Under the pieces are notes generated by a model. The model was not told the origin of the DNA and searched no databases. It was given only the letters and a program-made list of their open reading frames with translations. Below are positions 46,722 through 56,058 of a stretch of DNA of 64,000 nt, piece after piece. Within the stretch, counting starts at the first letter, position 1; each line of letters begins with the position of its first letter. The stretch is from assembly GCA_964369665.1 (NCBI GenBank), contig CAYJFS010000003.1, positions 186,001 through 250,000 of the forward strand, in the 5' to 3' direction. The DNA comes from Bilophila sp964369665. GTDB lineage: Bacteria; Desulfobacterota; Desulfovibrionia; Desulfovibrionales; Desulfovibrionaceae. The position numbers and the translations under genes are program-made.

Positions 46722-48584
46722 CTAGTCTTTGTATGCTTTTAATGCTTTTGATAAAGCATAAGCCTTTGCAACACCAATACCAGGAATTTTTTTTAAATCT
46801 TCTGGTGTAGCATAGAGAATAGCTTCTATATTTTTAAAATGCTTCCAAAGAAGTTGTGCTGTTGCTTTACCAACACCAGGTATTTTTAATAGTTTTTCAG
46901 AAAGCATAACTTTTCCTCGAGCTTTTTGATGCCTTCCATGTGCAAAGGCATGTGCAGTATCACGAACATATTGAAGAAAAAGTAACTCTTGAGAACCTGG
47001 CTTTAATGGTAAAGGATTTACTCTACCTGAAAGAAATACTAGATCTTCTAAATTCCCTGCTCTTCTATCAGGCCTGCCAAAAGAATTTCTAGCTTTAGCT
47101 ATACCAGCAAGGACAAAAAGACCATTTACATTATTTTTATCTAATACATGCTGTACAGCATTTACCTGGCCACGACCACCGTCTATAAAAACAAGGTCTG
47201 CCCATGGTCCTCCAGACTTCAATCTGTGCTCCATCCAAAAAGCAAGTGCAGCATAATCATCTCCACCTGTTATTGATACTGTAGCTTTTTCTAAAGTATA
47301 TATACGATAGTCCTCTTTTTTAGGCTTTCCATCTTCAAAAACAACCATACCTATACATGTATTCTTCCCACCTGTATGTGAAACATCAACACACTCTATC
47401 CTTACAACAGGTTTATTACTATGAAAAATCTGAGCAAGCTTTATTGATAAAGATTCTTCTGGAAGAACTTTCATAGTTTCTTGTGCATTTACAATAGCCA
47501 TCTCTACAAGTTTTGATTCATGGACTGTTTGAGCTATGCCTATGGAAACACTATCCTCTTGTATCTCTGTAAGAATATCTTCTATTATTTTTAATTGATG
47601 AACATAAGAGTCTTCTAATGCTACCTCTTCTTCTTGCACATGTGGCACAACAATTTGGGGTGGAATATATATTGCTGAACTATATATCTGACTTAGAAAC
47701 GTTAACAACAGCTCTGGAACATCTTCAAAACAGAGGCCTGAGAAAAAAAATGTTTTACTATCAATAAGCTTACCTTCACGAACAAATAAAAGCCCAACTC
47801 CAATTCCCTTTTCTCCAGAAGTCACACCAATAACATCCATGTCACCACCTTCTGGTAAAACAACATGTTGTTTTTCTATTGTCTTTTGTATTGCTTGGAT
47901 TTGATCTCGTATAGAAGCAGCTTTTTCAAACTCTAATCTTTCTGCAGCATTATTCATCTGTAACTGTAGTTTCTGAATAAGCTCTTGTGATCGACCAGCT
48001 AAAAAAAGCTCAACTTGCTCTATCAATAAAGTATACTCTTCTGAATCTACAGGTTCTGTACATGGAGCAAGACACTGCTTTATATAAAAATATAAACAAG
48101 GACGAACACGGTTTTTAAACATTCTATCAGAACATCGTCGTAAAGGAAAAACATGGTGTATTGTTTTCCATGTTTCACGAGCAGCAATACCTGACGTAAA
48201 TGGACCAAAATACCGTGCATTATCCTTATATACTTTTCTTACAATTTCAAGGCATGGATAAGGTATATCATGCTGTATACGAAACAAGACATACTGTTTA
48301 TCATCTCGTAAAACAATATTGTATTTAGGTTTATGTTTTTTTATAAGACTTGATTCAAGTAATAGTGCTTCCTTTTCTGTAGACGTAGTAATGGTTTCTA
48401 AACAAGAAACTCTATTCATTAATGCCTTATTTTTAGGTGTTAAAGATAAACTATCTCTAAAATATGAAAGAATTCTTTTCCTCAGGTTCCTTGCTTTACC
48501 TATATAAATAATGTGACCCTGTATATCTTTATAAAGATATACACCAGGTGTTTTAGGAATATTTTGTGAATTTGGACGATCCAT
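46722..48584 (-). CDS. uvrC: Excinuclease ABC subunit C
   Basis: 620 residues. N-terminal GIY-YIG nuclease (PGVYLYKDIQGHIIYIGKA) for the 3' cut, UVR segment (LEFEKAASIRDQIQAI) binding UvrB, RNase-H-like domain with VDVSHTGG and DGGRGQV for the 5' cut, and two C-terminal helix-hairpin-helix motifs (KIPGVGKATAQLL, KIPGIGVAKAYAL). It makes both incisions in nucleotide excision repair. It is followed upstream by maf in the same direction, 37 bases apart. Confidence 0.97.
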   Translation of the reverse strand: MDRPNSQNIPKTPGVYLYKDIQGHIIYIGKARNLRKRILSYFRDSLSLTPKNKALMNRVSCLETITTSTEKEALLLESSLIKKHKPKYNIVLRDDKQYVLFRIQHDIPYPCLEIVRKVYKDNARYFGPFTSGIAARETWKTIHHVFPLRRCSDRMFKNRVRPCLYFYIKQCLAPCTEPVDSEEYTLLIEQVELFLAGRSQELIQKLQLQMNNAAERLEFEKAASIRDQIQAIQKTIEKQHVVLPEGGDMDVIGVTSGEKGIGVGLLFVREGKLIDSKTFFFSGLCFEDVPELLLTFLSQIYSSAIYIPPQIVVPHVQEEEVALEDSYVHQLKIIEDILTEIQEDSVSIGIAQTVHESKLVEMAIVNAQETMKVLPEESLSIKLAQIFHSNKPVVRIECVDVSHTGGKNTCIGMVVFEDGKPKKEDYRIYTLEKATVSITGGDDYAALAFWMEHRLKSGGPWADLVFIDGGRGQVNAVQHVLDKNNVNGLFVLAGIAKARNSFGRPDRRAGNLEDLVFLSGRVNPLPLKPGSQELLFLQYVRDTAHAFAHGRHQKARGKVMLSEKLLKIPGVGKATAQLLWKHFKNIEAILYATPEDLKKIPGIGVAKAYALSKALKAYKD

Positions 48585-48621
48585 AGGTATATTTAACCAA
48601 TTATAATAAAAAAACTATACA

Positions 48622-49278
48622 TCAAAAATCCACATATATAGCTTCACCTTGTATAAGACGCTTTATAAGCTCTGACAAAGGGAGACCAAGAGCTGTCATA
48701 AGATTTCCTTCTATACGATTAATAAGAAGCCCACCTATACCCTCTATAGAACATGAGCCTGCCTTATCTTGTGGTTCACCTGTTCGTATATATGCTTGTA
48801 GTACTGGCTTAGGCCACTGGCCAAAAAAAACTATAGCGTTATCAGTCCATACCTCACAATATGCCATATCTTTGGTAAGTGTTTTTGGCCAAACAATACA
48901 GCATGCTGTAAGTATCTGATGCTGACCGCCTTGAAAAGACTCAAGAACACTTAATGAATCTTCCTCACTCCTTGGTTTACCTATTATTTTAGATTCATGT
49001 TCTCCTTGATAAATAACAATGGTATCTGCACCTATAATACATGCTTCAGGATATAAGCAGGCAACAGCCATGGCTTTTGCTTTTGCCGCACGTATAGCAT
49101 ACTTTTCAGGGTCCTCATTTAAAAAAGGTTCTGGCTCTACACCTACAGATATTGATTGAAATATAAGACCTGTCTGCTTAAGAAGCTCCTTTCGCCTTGG
49201 TGATTCTGAAGCCAATATTATCTTTACTCTTTCCTTAAAAACCAATATATCATTTAACTCACACACCATGCGATTCAA
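48622..49278 (-). CDS. maf: Maf-family nucleotide pyrophosphatase
   Basis: 218 residues. Signature ILASESPRRKELLKQTG, then GADTIV and GKPRSEEDS, ending with GIGGLLINRIEGNLMTALGLP. Maf proteins hydrolyse non-canonical or canonical nucleoside triphosphates and affect septum formation. The frame opens with TTG (49276-49278), preceded six bases upstream by GGGAGG, better placed than for the ATG nine bases later, so the TTG start is kept. In the same direction as uvrC. Confidence 0.88.
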   Translation of the reverse strand: MNRMVCELNDILVFKERVKIILASESPRRKELLKQTGLIFQSISVGVEPEPFLNEDPEKYAIRAAKAKAMAVACLYPEACIIGADTIVIYQGEHESKIIGKPRSEEDSLSVLESFQGGQHQILTACCIVWPKTLTKDMAYCEVWTDNAIVFFGQWPKPVLQAYIRTGEPQDKAGSCSIEGIGGLLINRIEGNLMTALGLPLSELIKRLIQGEAIYVDF

Positions 49279-49504
49279 ACCTAACCTCCCTCAAAAATAT
49301 ATAATAAACTCTTTAGATATACCAAGACAGAATATAAGACTTTCATATCTTGCATAAATATTGTATCAGTTAACTCTAAACATCATTATTTTTACCATTG
49401 TTAAAAAACTCCTTGCCTTTAATACATATTTAAAGTAGGGATCTGCTGCTCTATGTTGTTTAGTATATATTTTATATCTATCGATGTCTCCAAAAGGAGT
49501 TTGG

Positions 49505-50518
49505 ATGCGCCCAAATCGTAAGCCTGGTGCTCATGCTACTCAAATGCAGGAACTATTTTCCCGCAACGACAATTGGCTCATCATGGTTAATGCTGATCCT
49601 GATGCACTTGGATCAGCCATGGCTCTTAAAAAGATCATGTCTCACCGTACAGGTAAAGTCTTTATTACTCGTATTAATGAAATTACTCGTCCAGACAACC
49701 TAATGATGTTACGTCAACTCCACATACCTGTTGTCCCTTGGAGTGAAACACTGCTTCCTTTTTTCCAAAAATTTGCACTAGTAGACTCTCAACCACAACA
49801 TAATACAGCCTTTCAAAACATATCTTTCTCCATTATCATTGATCATCATCCTCTTATATCAGAACACCCACCTATTGCAGATTATATAGATATCCGTCCT
49901 GAATATGGAGCCACTTGCACGATATTTACTGAATACTTAAGAGCACTCTCTATTAGACCTGGAAGGCGTCTTGCTACAGCATTACAATATGGTATTCGGA
50001 CTGACACTGGAACCTTTACAAGAAAATTTACCTATGCTGATATTCAAGCCTATCAATGGTTATCACAACACGCAAGTAGTACTTTACTTACACGAATTAC
50101 TCGAAGTGAATATCTTCAAGACTGGTTAAAATATTTTGCTAGAGCCTTTACAACATTACATGACTGTGGAAAAGGGAAATATGCATTTCTTGGTGATATT
50201 GAAAATCCCGATATCCTTGTTGTAGTTGGAGATTTTTTTACAAAAGTATATGGCCTAAAATGGACAGCACTTTGTGGAGTTTATAATGATACTGTTGTTA
50301 TTATCTTTCGAGGTGATGAAAGCGTTGACTTAGGGAAATTTGCAACAGAACGGTTCTCTGCCTTGGGTTCAGCTGGAGGACATAGAGCTATGGCACGTGC
50401 GGAATTTCCTGTATCACTTGTAGAAGGAAAAAACATAGAAGTTTTTGTTTTTCGAAAGCTATCAGAAAAAATCCCTGAAACTAAAAAAACATCTAAAAAA
50501 ACACCTTCATCTAATTAA
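49505..50518 (+). CDS. nrnA: DHH-family phosphoesterase (NrnA-like)
   Basis: 337 residues. DHH motif I NADPDALGSAMAL, catalytic DHHP in SIIIDHHPLI, and a DHHA1-like C-terminal domain ending in GGHRAMARAEF (nucleotide-binding GG). Such proteins hydrolyse nano-RNA, pAp or cyclic dinucleotides; NrnA is the closest by layout. ATG 49505 is chosen over 49484 because AAGGAG (49494-49499) stands five bases ahead of it. The C-terminal Lys/Thr-rich tail is unusual. Convergent with asnS. Confidence 0.8.
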   Translation: MRPNRKPGAHATQMQELFSRNDNWLIMVNADPDALGSAMALKKIMSHRTGKVFITRINEITRPDNLMMLRQLHIPVVPWSETLLPFFQKFALVDSQPQHNTAFQNISFSIIIDHHPLISEHPPIADYIDIRPEYGATCTIFTEYLRALSIRPGRRLATALQYGIRTDTGTFTRKFTYADIQAYQWLSQHASSTLLTRITRSEYLQDWLKYFARAFTTLHDCGKGKYAFLGDIENPDILVVVGDFFTKVYGLKWTALCGVYNDTVVIIFRGDESVDLGKFATERFSALGSAGGHRAMARAEFPVSLVEGKNIEVFVFRKLSEKIPETKKTSKKTPSSN

Positions 50519-50573
50519 CACTTTTAAAAATAAAAATCTCTTTTTACAACCTATCTTGGGGCATACCTATTCT

Positions 50574-51947
50574 TTAAAAATCAAGGTTTCCTGGTGTCCT
50601 TGGAAAAGGCACTACATCCCGAATATTTGAAACACCTGTTAACAACATTAAAAGACGTTCAAACCCTAAACCAAAACCTGCATGTTTAACAGTTCCAAAA
50701 CGACGTAAGTCTAAATACCACCAATAATTCTCTACTGGCTGACCAATAGCTTGCAGACGTTGCATTAACGTTTCTAAACGCTCTTCTCTTTGGCTACCAC
50801 CAATAAGTTCTCCAATATGAGGTACCAAAAGATCCATAGCAGCTACTGTTAACCCATCATCATTTTTACGCATATAAAAAGCCTTTATCTCTTCAGGATA
50901 ATCATAAACCATAACTGGATGACCAAAGTGTTCTTCTGTTAAATATTTCTCATGTTCTACCTGAAGATCACCACCCCAAAAAACTGGAAACTCAAACTTC
51001 TTCTTACTTACTTGTAGTAACTGTATAGCCTCTTTATAACTACAACGAATAAATGGTTTACTAATAATATTCTGCAAGCGCTCTTTAAGTCCAGGAGCAA
51101 CATATGTATCAAATAATACTATCTCATCTATACAATGCTCAAGGACATAACGGATAACAAAACAAACTAATCCCTCAGCAAGATCCATAAGATCATAAAC
51201 ATCAGCAAAGGCAATTTCTGGTTCAATCATCCAAAATTCTGCTGCATGTCTGGGTGTATTAGAATTCTCTGCTCGAAATGTAGGACCAAAAGAATAAACT
51301 TTCCCAAGGCCCATAGCTAAACATTCTGCTTCTAGTTGACCTGAAACTGTTAAGTGACATTCTTTATTAAAAAAATCACTCTCTAGCGTATCTGCTGAAT
51401 TATTGGCTAATGGCAAAGTTGTTACCCGAAACATTTCACCTGCTCCCTCACAATCAGAGCCTGTAAGGATTGGCGTATGAATATAAAAAAATCCTGCATT
51501 ATGTAAATAGTTATGGATTGCATATGCAGCTTCTGAACGGACTCTAAAAATTGCACCATACTTATTAGTACGTACACGCAAGTGAGCTATCGTTCTCAAA
51601 AATTCATCTGAATGGCGCTTCTTCTGAAGCGGAAAGGTTTCTGAATCTGCAAGCCCGTGGACGACAATATCTCTAGCTTGAATTTCCCAATTTTGACCTT
51701 TCCCAGGTGAAGATACTAATGCACCTTGTATGGAAATACATGCACCTGTATTAACACCTTCAAGAACTGTCCCTGCTTCAGAGTGTATATCCACAACACA
51801 CTGAATATTCTTTAAACAAGAACCATCATTAAGTTCAAAAAAAACAACATCCTTTGCATTACGACGAGTACGTACCCATCCACTAATAGTAACTTCTGTT
51901 ATAGGCACTTTTGAATAAATCAGTTCAGCAATAGTTTTAGGTAGCAC
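50574..51947 (-). CDS. asnS: Asparaginyl-tRNA synthetase
   Basis: 457-residue class IIb synthetase. OB-fold anticodon-binding domain at the N-terminus (VTISGWVRTRRNAKDVVFFELNDGS), motif 2 with FRAENSNTPRHAAEFWMIEPE, and motif 3 GLGFERLLM. The AEFWMIEPE block is typical of AsnS rather than AspS. Start codon is GTG (51945-51947) with AGGAG seven bases upstream. Its end lies 55 bases from the convergent nrnA end. Charges tRNA-Asn directly, so a GatCAB bypass for Asn would not be needed. Confidence 0.95.
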   Translation of the reverse strand: MLPKTIAELIYSKVPITEVTISGWVRTRRNAKDVVFFELNDGSCLKNIQCVVDIHSEAGTVLEGVNTGACISIQGALVSSPGKGQNWEIQARDIVVHGLADSETFPLQKKRHSDEFLRTIAHLRVRTNKYGAIFRVRSEAAYAIHNYLHNAGFFYIHTPILTGSDCEGAGEMFRVTTLPLANNSADTLESDFFNKECHLTVSGQLEAECLAMGLGKVYSFGPTFRAENSNTPRHAAEFWMIEPEIAFADVYDLMDLAEGLVCFVIRYVLEHCIDEIVLFDTYVAPGLKERLQNIISKPFIRCSYKEAIQLLQVSKKKFEFPVFWGGDLQVEHEKYLTEEHFGHPVMVYDYPEEIKAFYMRKNDDGLTVAAMDLLVPHIGELIGGSQREERLETLMQRLQAIGQPVENYWWYLDLRRFGTVKHAGFGLGFERLLMLLTGVSNIRDVVPFPRTPGNLDF

Positions 51948-51985
51948 CTTATTTCTCCTGAATAAAATTCTTCTACTAAAAAATT

Positions 51986-52636
51986 TTATTTATTCTTCTT
52001 ACCCAATACAAACTGAACACCTTCAAAACAAAGGGGCAAAAGAGACAATAGTATAATTCCATACACTACCAAGCTAAAATTTTCCTTTACTAATGGTATT
52101 TTCCCTAAAAAATATCCTGCAGACACAAGGCCTCCTACCCAGACTATAGCACCAACAATATTATATAATAAAAACTGTCTTTGGTTCATAGCCGCGATAC
52201 CAGCTATAAAAGGCACAATAGTTCGAATAATTGGAATAAAGCGTGCTAAAATAACAGCTTTGCCTCCATGTTTTTCATAAAAAACCTGTGCTTTTAACAA
52301 ATAAGCCTTATTAAAAAATCGGACATTGCGATTAAAAATCTTTGGACCAATCCAAGAGCCTATAGTATAATTCACAAAATCACCTAAAATAGCTGCAATC
52401 AATAATATTACAATAATAATTGAATATTGTAAGTAGCCAGCTCCAGCAAGAGCTCCAGCAGCGAAAACTAAAGAGTCACCTGGTAAAAAAGGTGTAATAA
52501 TAAGACCTGTCTCACAAAAAACTATCAAAAATAAAATAAAATATAAAGTATTCCCATATTCTGCAGCAAATACAAAAAGATATTTATCTATATTTAAAAC
52601 AAAAAGTATACACTGTGTAAAAAACGAAAAGTCCAT
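51986..52636 (-). CDS. DedA-family membrane protein
   Basis: 216 residues (from ATG 52636). DedA/VTT domain with FLPGDSLVFAAGALAG, FVNYTIGSW, FYEKHGGKAVILARFIPIIRTIVPFIAG and VGAIVW. Several transmembrane helices. Members translocate undecaprenyl phosphate or other polyprenyl lipids, affecting membrane potential and envelope stress. The ATG at 52636 is preferred over 52660 because AAGGGG (52641-52646) stands four bases upstream of it. Between asnS and the EndoQ-UvrD fusion, all leftward. Confidence 0.85.
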   Translation of the reverse strand: MDFSFFTQCILFVLNIDKYLFVFAAEYGNTLYFILFLIVFCETGLIITPFLPGDSLVFAAGALAGAGYLQYSIIIVILLIAAILGDFVNYTIGSWIGPKIFNRNVRFFNKAYLLKAQVFYEKHGGKAVILARFIPIIRTIVPFIAGIAAMNQRQFLLYNIVGAIVWVGGLVSAGYFLGKIPLVKENFSLVVYGIILLSLLPLCFEGVQFVLGKKNK

Positions 52637-52681
52637 AACACCCCTTGAAAAACTATCCATTAAAAACAGCTTACCAAAAGT

Positions 52682-55600
52682 TTACTTATCAAATAGTGAA
52701 CATTGATAAATACTCTTTTGTGTCTGTTGAACAAGCTGACTTCGTTGGAACATACCAGTGAGACTTGATAAAAAACTAGATGGCTCAAGTCTCAAGGTCT
52801 TCCCATAAAACATACGCTGTTTTGCATAACTAACAAAAACTGCCTCTGAAGCTCGTGTTATACCAACATAAAAAAGCCTTCTTTCTTCAGAAATAAGATT
52901 TGACGTATTCATATGTTTATCTTGAGCCCCTGATAAAAGATGTTTCATACTTATAAAAGGTACAAGCCCTTCTTCTAATCCAGGTAAAAATACAGCCTTA
53001 AATTCTAAGCCTTTTGAAGCATGTATTGTCATAATTTGTACATGCTCTGCCTGATGCTTTATAAGATCAAACTCTTGACGTAAACAAAGCCATTCTAATA
53101 AGCTACCCCAAGATCCATGTATTGAATAAGCTTGAACAAGGGCTTTAAATTCCTTTGTTTCACGAAAAAGAGCATCAAAAGGTGGAACAGGCTCTAACCA
53201 TGATAATAATACAGAAGGACCACCATTCCAAACATGACTAGCAATAGAAGAAGGATCTGGCACTGTTTGCACACCAAAAGGTTTACCCAGCTTCCTACCA
53301 GCAAGACCTAATAATAAAGCAACTCTATGCTCTTTCCAAAAAGGTTCTTCTTCTGGAACAACACATGGTATACAAAAACGCTCTAAAGACTCTTGAATAG
53401 GCTGAATAATACTTTTTACTCTAACAAGTATTGCAATATCTCCTGGACTACATGTGCCTGCTAAACAATGTGCATCACTTTGTACAGCTGCATCCATAAA
53501 TGTATGCGATGTAGCTCCAATAAGCCGTGCTATATTATTTGCAATCCAAGATGCTTCACGTCGATGATCTGGAGCTGAAAAAAGACGTAATAAAGCTTTT
53601 TTTTGACGTGTCGAAATAAGACTTTTGCTTTTCATTGCTGAGCCAAGGACTGCAGTAGCTGATGAAGTAATTTCTGCAGCAGCCCGATGACCTTCTGCAA
53701 TACCTATTATTTCCAAATGAGACCAATTTTTAGTAAATAGTGAAGCAACATCAGGATGTGCACCTCTAAAACTGTAAATAGCTTGATCTGGATCACCAAT
53801 ACCAAAAAATCCTGATCCAGAACTTGGAACCAACTGCTTAATCAAAGCAACTTGTAATGAAGAAAGATCTTGTATTTCATCCACTAAAACAGCTTTCCAT
53901 TGATGCTTTATATTGCCTGCTTGCAATGCATACAGCCACTGTTCTAGTAAGTCGCTGTAATCTGCCATATTATGAATATCTTTATATTGACGATAACATT
54001 CAAGCATAGGGATATAGGCCTGCTCAGGCAATGCTTCTGCAGGCACTTGTTTTTCTCTAGCTAACATTAACATATTCCAAGCTGTTCTAAGCTTTTGATG
54101 ATCAAGGTTTTCATTTGCTTTAATAAAAACCATTTGTGCAGCCTCTTCAGAAAGAATCTGAGGCTGCTCTTTAAATGTAAACTTAGGCCAATGTGCTAAA
54201 GCCAATGCATGCAATGTATCTACATAAGGAAAGTGAACATCTAAAGAATGTTGAACTCGTGACTTAAGCTCTTCTGCAGCTCTTCTACTAAATGTTACAA
54301 CAAGAATATCTTGTGGATTAATCTTTTGGCTTAAAAGATAGGAGAGTCTTCCAATTAGTGTATGTGTTTTCCCTGAACCTGGACCTGCAAAAACAAGAAT
54401 AGGATGAGGACCTGCTCTAATTGCTTGTTGCTGTGATACTGTATACAAAAGCTTCAATGATGTTGGTATATCTTTATTTGTTGACCCTAAAAAATTTTGT
54501 TGTATACACTGATTTGTAACTAAAGCATTTTGAGCAACACTTTTTTCTTGTCTCATAGGCATAAAACCTGTTGATTCAAAAAGTGGCATTACTGTATATA
54601 CTTGCTCAGGTTTCTTATCATATTTTTTTTTATTACTTGTATTGCTGATACCAAAACTTCTGCCACTTTTTGCCCTTAAAAGGACTCTTTCAGCTTCATC
54701 AAAAACTCGAATAACGCCATATTCACCATCATAACCACCTTCACGTATAACTTGACCACAACGCATTCGTGCAATTGCCTCACCAAGTAAATCCCAATGT
54801 TGACGTAAATCTCCCTCTGGTACTACATGCAAAATATCTAATTCTGCACCAAATTTCTGAATTAATGAATAATAATTTTCTAAAACTTTTTTACTTTTTG
54901 AGCCAACACAAAGCAGTTCTCCTAAAATTTCTGTAAGTGGGATAAATGGATAAAATGGAGGTGCCCCTTTAGGTCTTTTAGGCTCTGTTCTATCTGCAAG
55001 TTCAAGAACTCGGTGTAATACCCCAATAGTAAGAGGCCTAGAACAATGAGGACAAATATTCCCTAATCTTAGAGAATCTCGAGGTTCAAGGACTACCCCA
55101 CAAGCACGATGCCCATCTAAATAATATTTCCCTTCATCTGGGAAAAATTCAACTGTACCTACATAACGAACACTATCTGTATCTATGGCAGTACCTGATG
55201 CAGAACGACGCAATGCATCAAAAATACCATAATATGAGGGTAGTCCTGTAAAAAGATTGGCTTCTCGACCTAAATTTTCACCTGAATGTGCATCTGAGTT
55301 GGAAATTAATGCACAGTGATCCAAATGACTCCAAAGTCTATTCATATCTGGATCAGAAGAAAGACCTGTTTCTAAAGCAAATATATGTGAAGTTAAGTCT
55401 TCAAAACATTCATTGAGACTATTGAATCCTGATTTTGAACCAAAAACAGAAAACCATGGTGTCCAAATATGTGCAGGAATTAAAACAGCTCTCTCATCAA
55501 CCTCTAATACAATTTCTAATAAATTTCGACTATCTAAGCCAAGTATAGGTCTACCATCTGAATGCAAATTACCTATAATTTCAAGTTTACGAGCTAATCT

Positions 55601-55978
55601 TTCTGTACTCTCAAAATTAGGCATACATACAATATTATGCACTTTGCGCACAGCTCCATTTTTTTTATAAATAGAACTGATTTCTCCTTGAAGAATAAAT
55701 AATGGCTCTGGACTTGTTCCAGGTAAATCTAACTCAGGTATTTGAGTATTAAAAAATGTTTTATCCCATTTTTTAAGCTTATACAGTCCAGAATGCTCAT
55801 CATACACAAGTGCATCTTGTAATTCTTTTCTCCATAAAGGGTGTGTAATATCCCCTGTTGCAACAACAGATATGCCCTTGACTAAACTCCATGCTGCCAA
55901 ATGTGGTACGGTAAGTTTTTTACTTGTTGCTCGAGAATAACGAGAATGTATATGTAAATCTGCACGAAAAATACCCAT
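52682..55978 (-). CDS. EndoQ-like PHP endonuclease fused to a UvrD-type helicase
   Basis: 1098 residues. Residues 1 to about 440 form a PHP-type nuclease of the endonuclease Q family: metal motif ADLHIHSRYSRA (D7, H9, H11), GDITHP, EISSIY, KVHNIVC, ALIPAHIWTPWF, SNSDAHSGENLGREA, and a CPHCSRP zinc site. After a linker comes a complete SF1A helicase: Walker A AGPGSGKT (about 531-538), VTFSRRAAEEL, VDEIQDLSSLQ, GIGDPDQAIYSFRGA, IMTIHASKGLEF and YVGITRASEA. EndoQ enzymes nick 5' of uracil, hypoxanthine or abasic sites; the helicase could open the nicked strand. The ATG 55978 is preferred to the in-frame TTG at 56002, since it begins right at the PHP motif. I recall similar proteins in desulfovibrios; the combined activity is not described as far as I know. 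Confidence 0.85.
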   Translation of the reverse strand: MGIFRADLHIHSRYSRATSKKLTVPHLAAWSLVKGISVVATGDITHPLWRKELQDALVYDEHSGLYKLKKWDKTFFNTQIPELDLPGTSPEPLFILQGEISSIYKKNGAVRKVHNIVCMPNFESTERLARKLEIIGNLHSDGRPILGLDSRNLLEIVLEVDERAVLIPAHIWTPWFSVFGSKSGFNSLNECFEDLTSHIFALETGLSSDPDMNRLWSHLDHCALISNSDAHSGENLGREANLFTGLPSYYGIFDALRRSASGTAIDTDSVRYVGTVEFFPDEGKYYLDGHRACGVVLEPRDSLRLGNICPHCSRPLTIGVLHRVLELADRTEPKRPKGAPPFYPFIPLTEILGELLCVGSKSKKVLENYYSLIQKFGAELDILHVVPEGDLRQHWDLLGEAIARMRCGQVIREGGYDGEYGVIRVFDEAERVLLRAKSGRSFGISNTSNKKKYDKKPEQVYTVMPLFESTGFMPMRQEKSVAQNALVTNQCIQQNFLGSTNKDIPTSLKLLYTVSQQQAIRAGPHPILVFAGPGSGKTHTLIGRLSYLLSQKINPQDILVVTFSRRAAEELKSRVQHSLDVHFPYVDTLHALALAHWPKFTFKEQPQILSEEAAQMVFIKANENLDHQKLRTAWNMLMLAREKQVPAEALPEQAYIPMLECYRQYKDIHNMADYSDLLEQWLYALQAGNIKHQWKAVLVDEIQDLSSLQVALIKQLVPSSGSGFFGIGDPDQAIYSFRGAHPDVASLFTKNWSHLEIIGIAEGHRAAAEITSSATAVLGSAMKSKSLISTRQKKALLRLFSAPDHRREASWIANNIARLIGATSHTFMDAAVQSDAHCLAGTCSPGDIAILVRVKSIIQPIQESLERFCIPCVVPEEEPFWKEHRVALLLGLAGRKLGKPFGVQTVPDPSSIASHVWNGGPSVLLSWLEPVPPFDALFRETKEFKALVQAYSIHGSWGSLLEWLCLRQEFDLIKHQAEHVQIMTIHASKGLEFKAVFLPGLEEGLVPFISMKHLLSGAQDKHMNTSNLISEERRLFYVGITRASEAVFVSYAKQRMFYGKTLRLEPSSFLSSLTGMFQRSQLVQQTQKSIYQCSLFDK

Positions 55979-56058
55979 AGAAACGCCAACAGCTCCACTC
56001 AATAAATACTATTTTTTCTTTTTAAAAACTATTACAATACATAAACTATGGTATTGTT

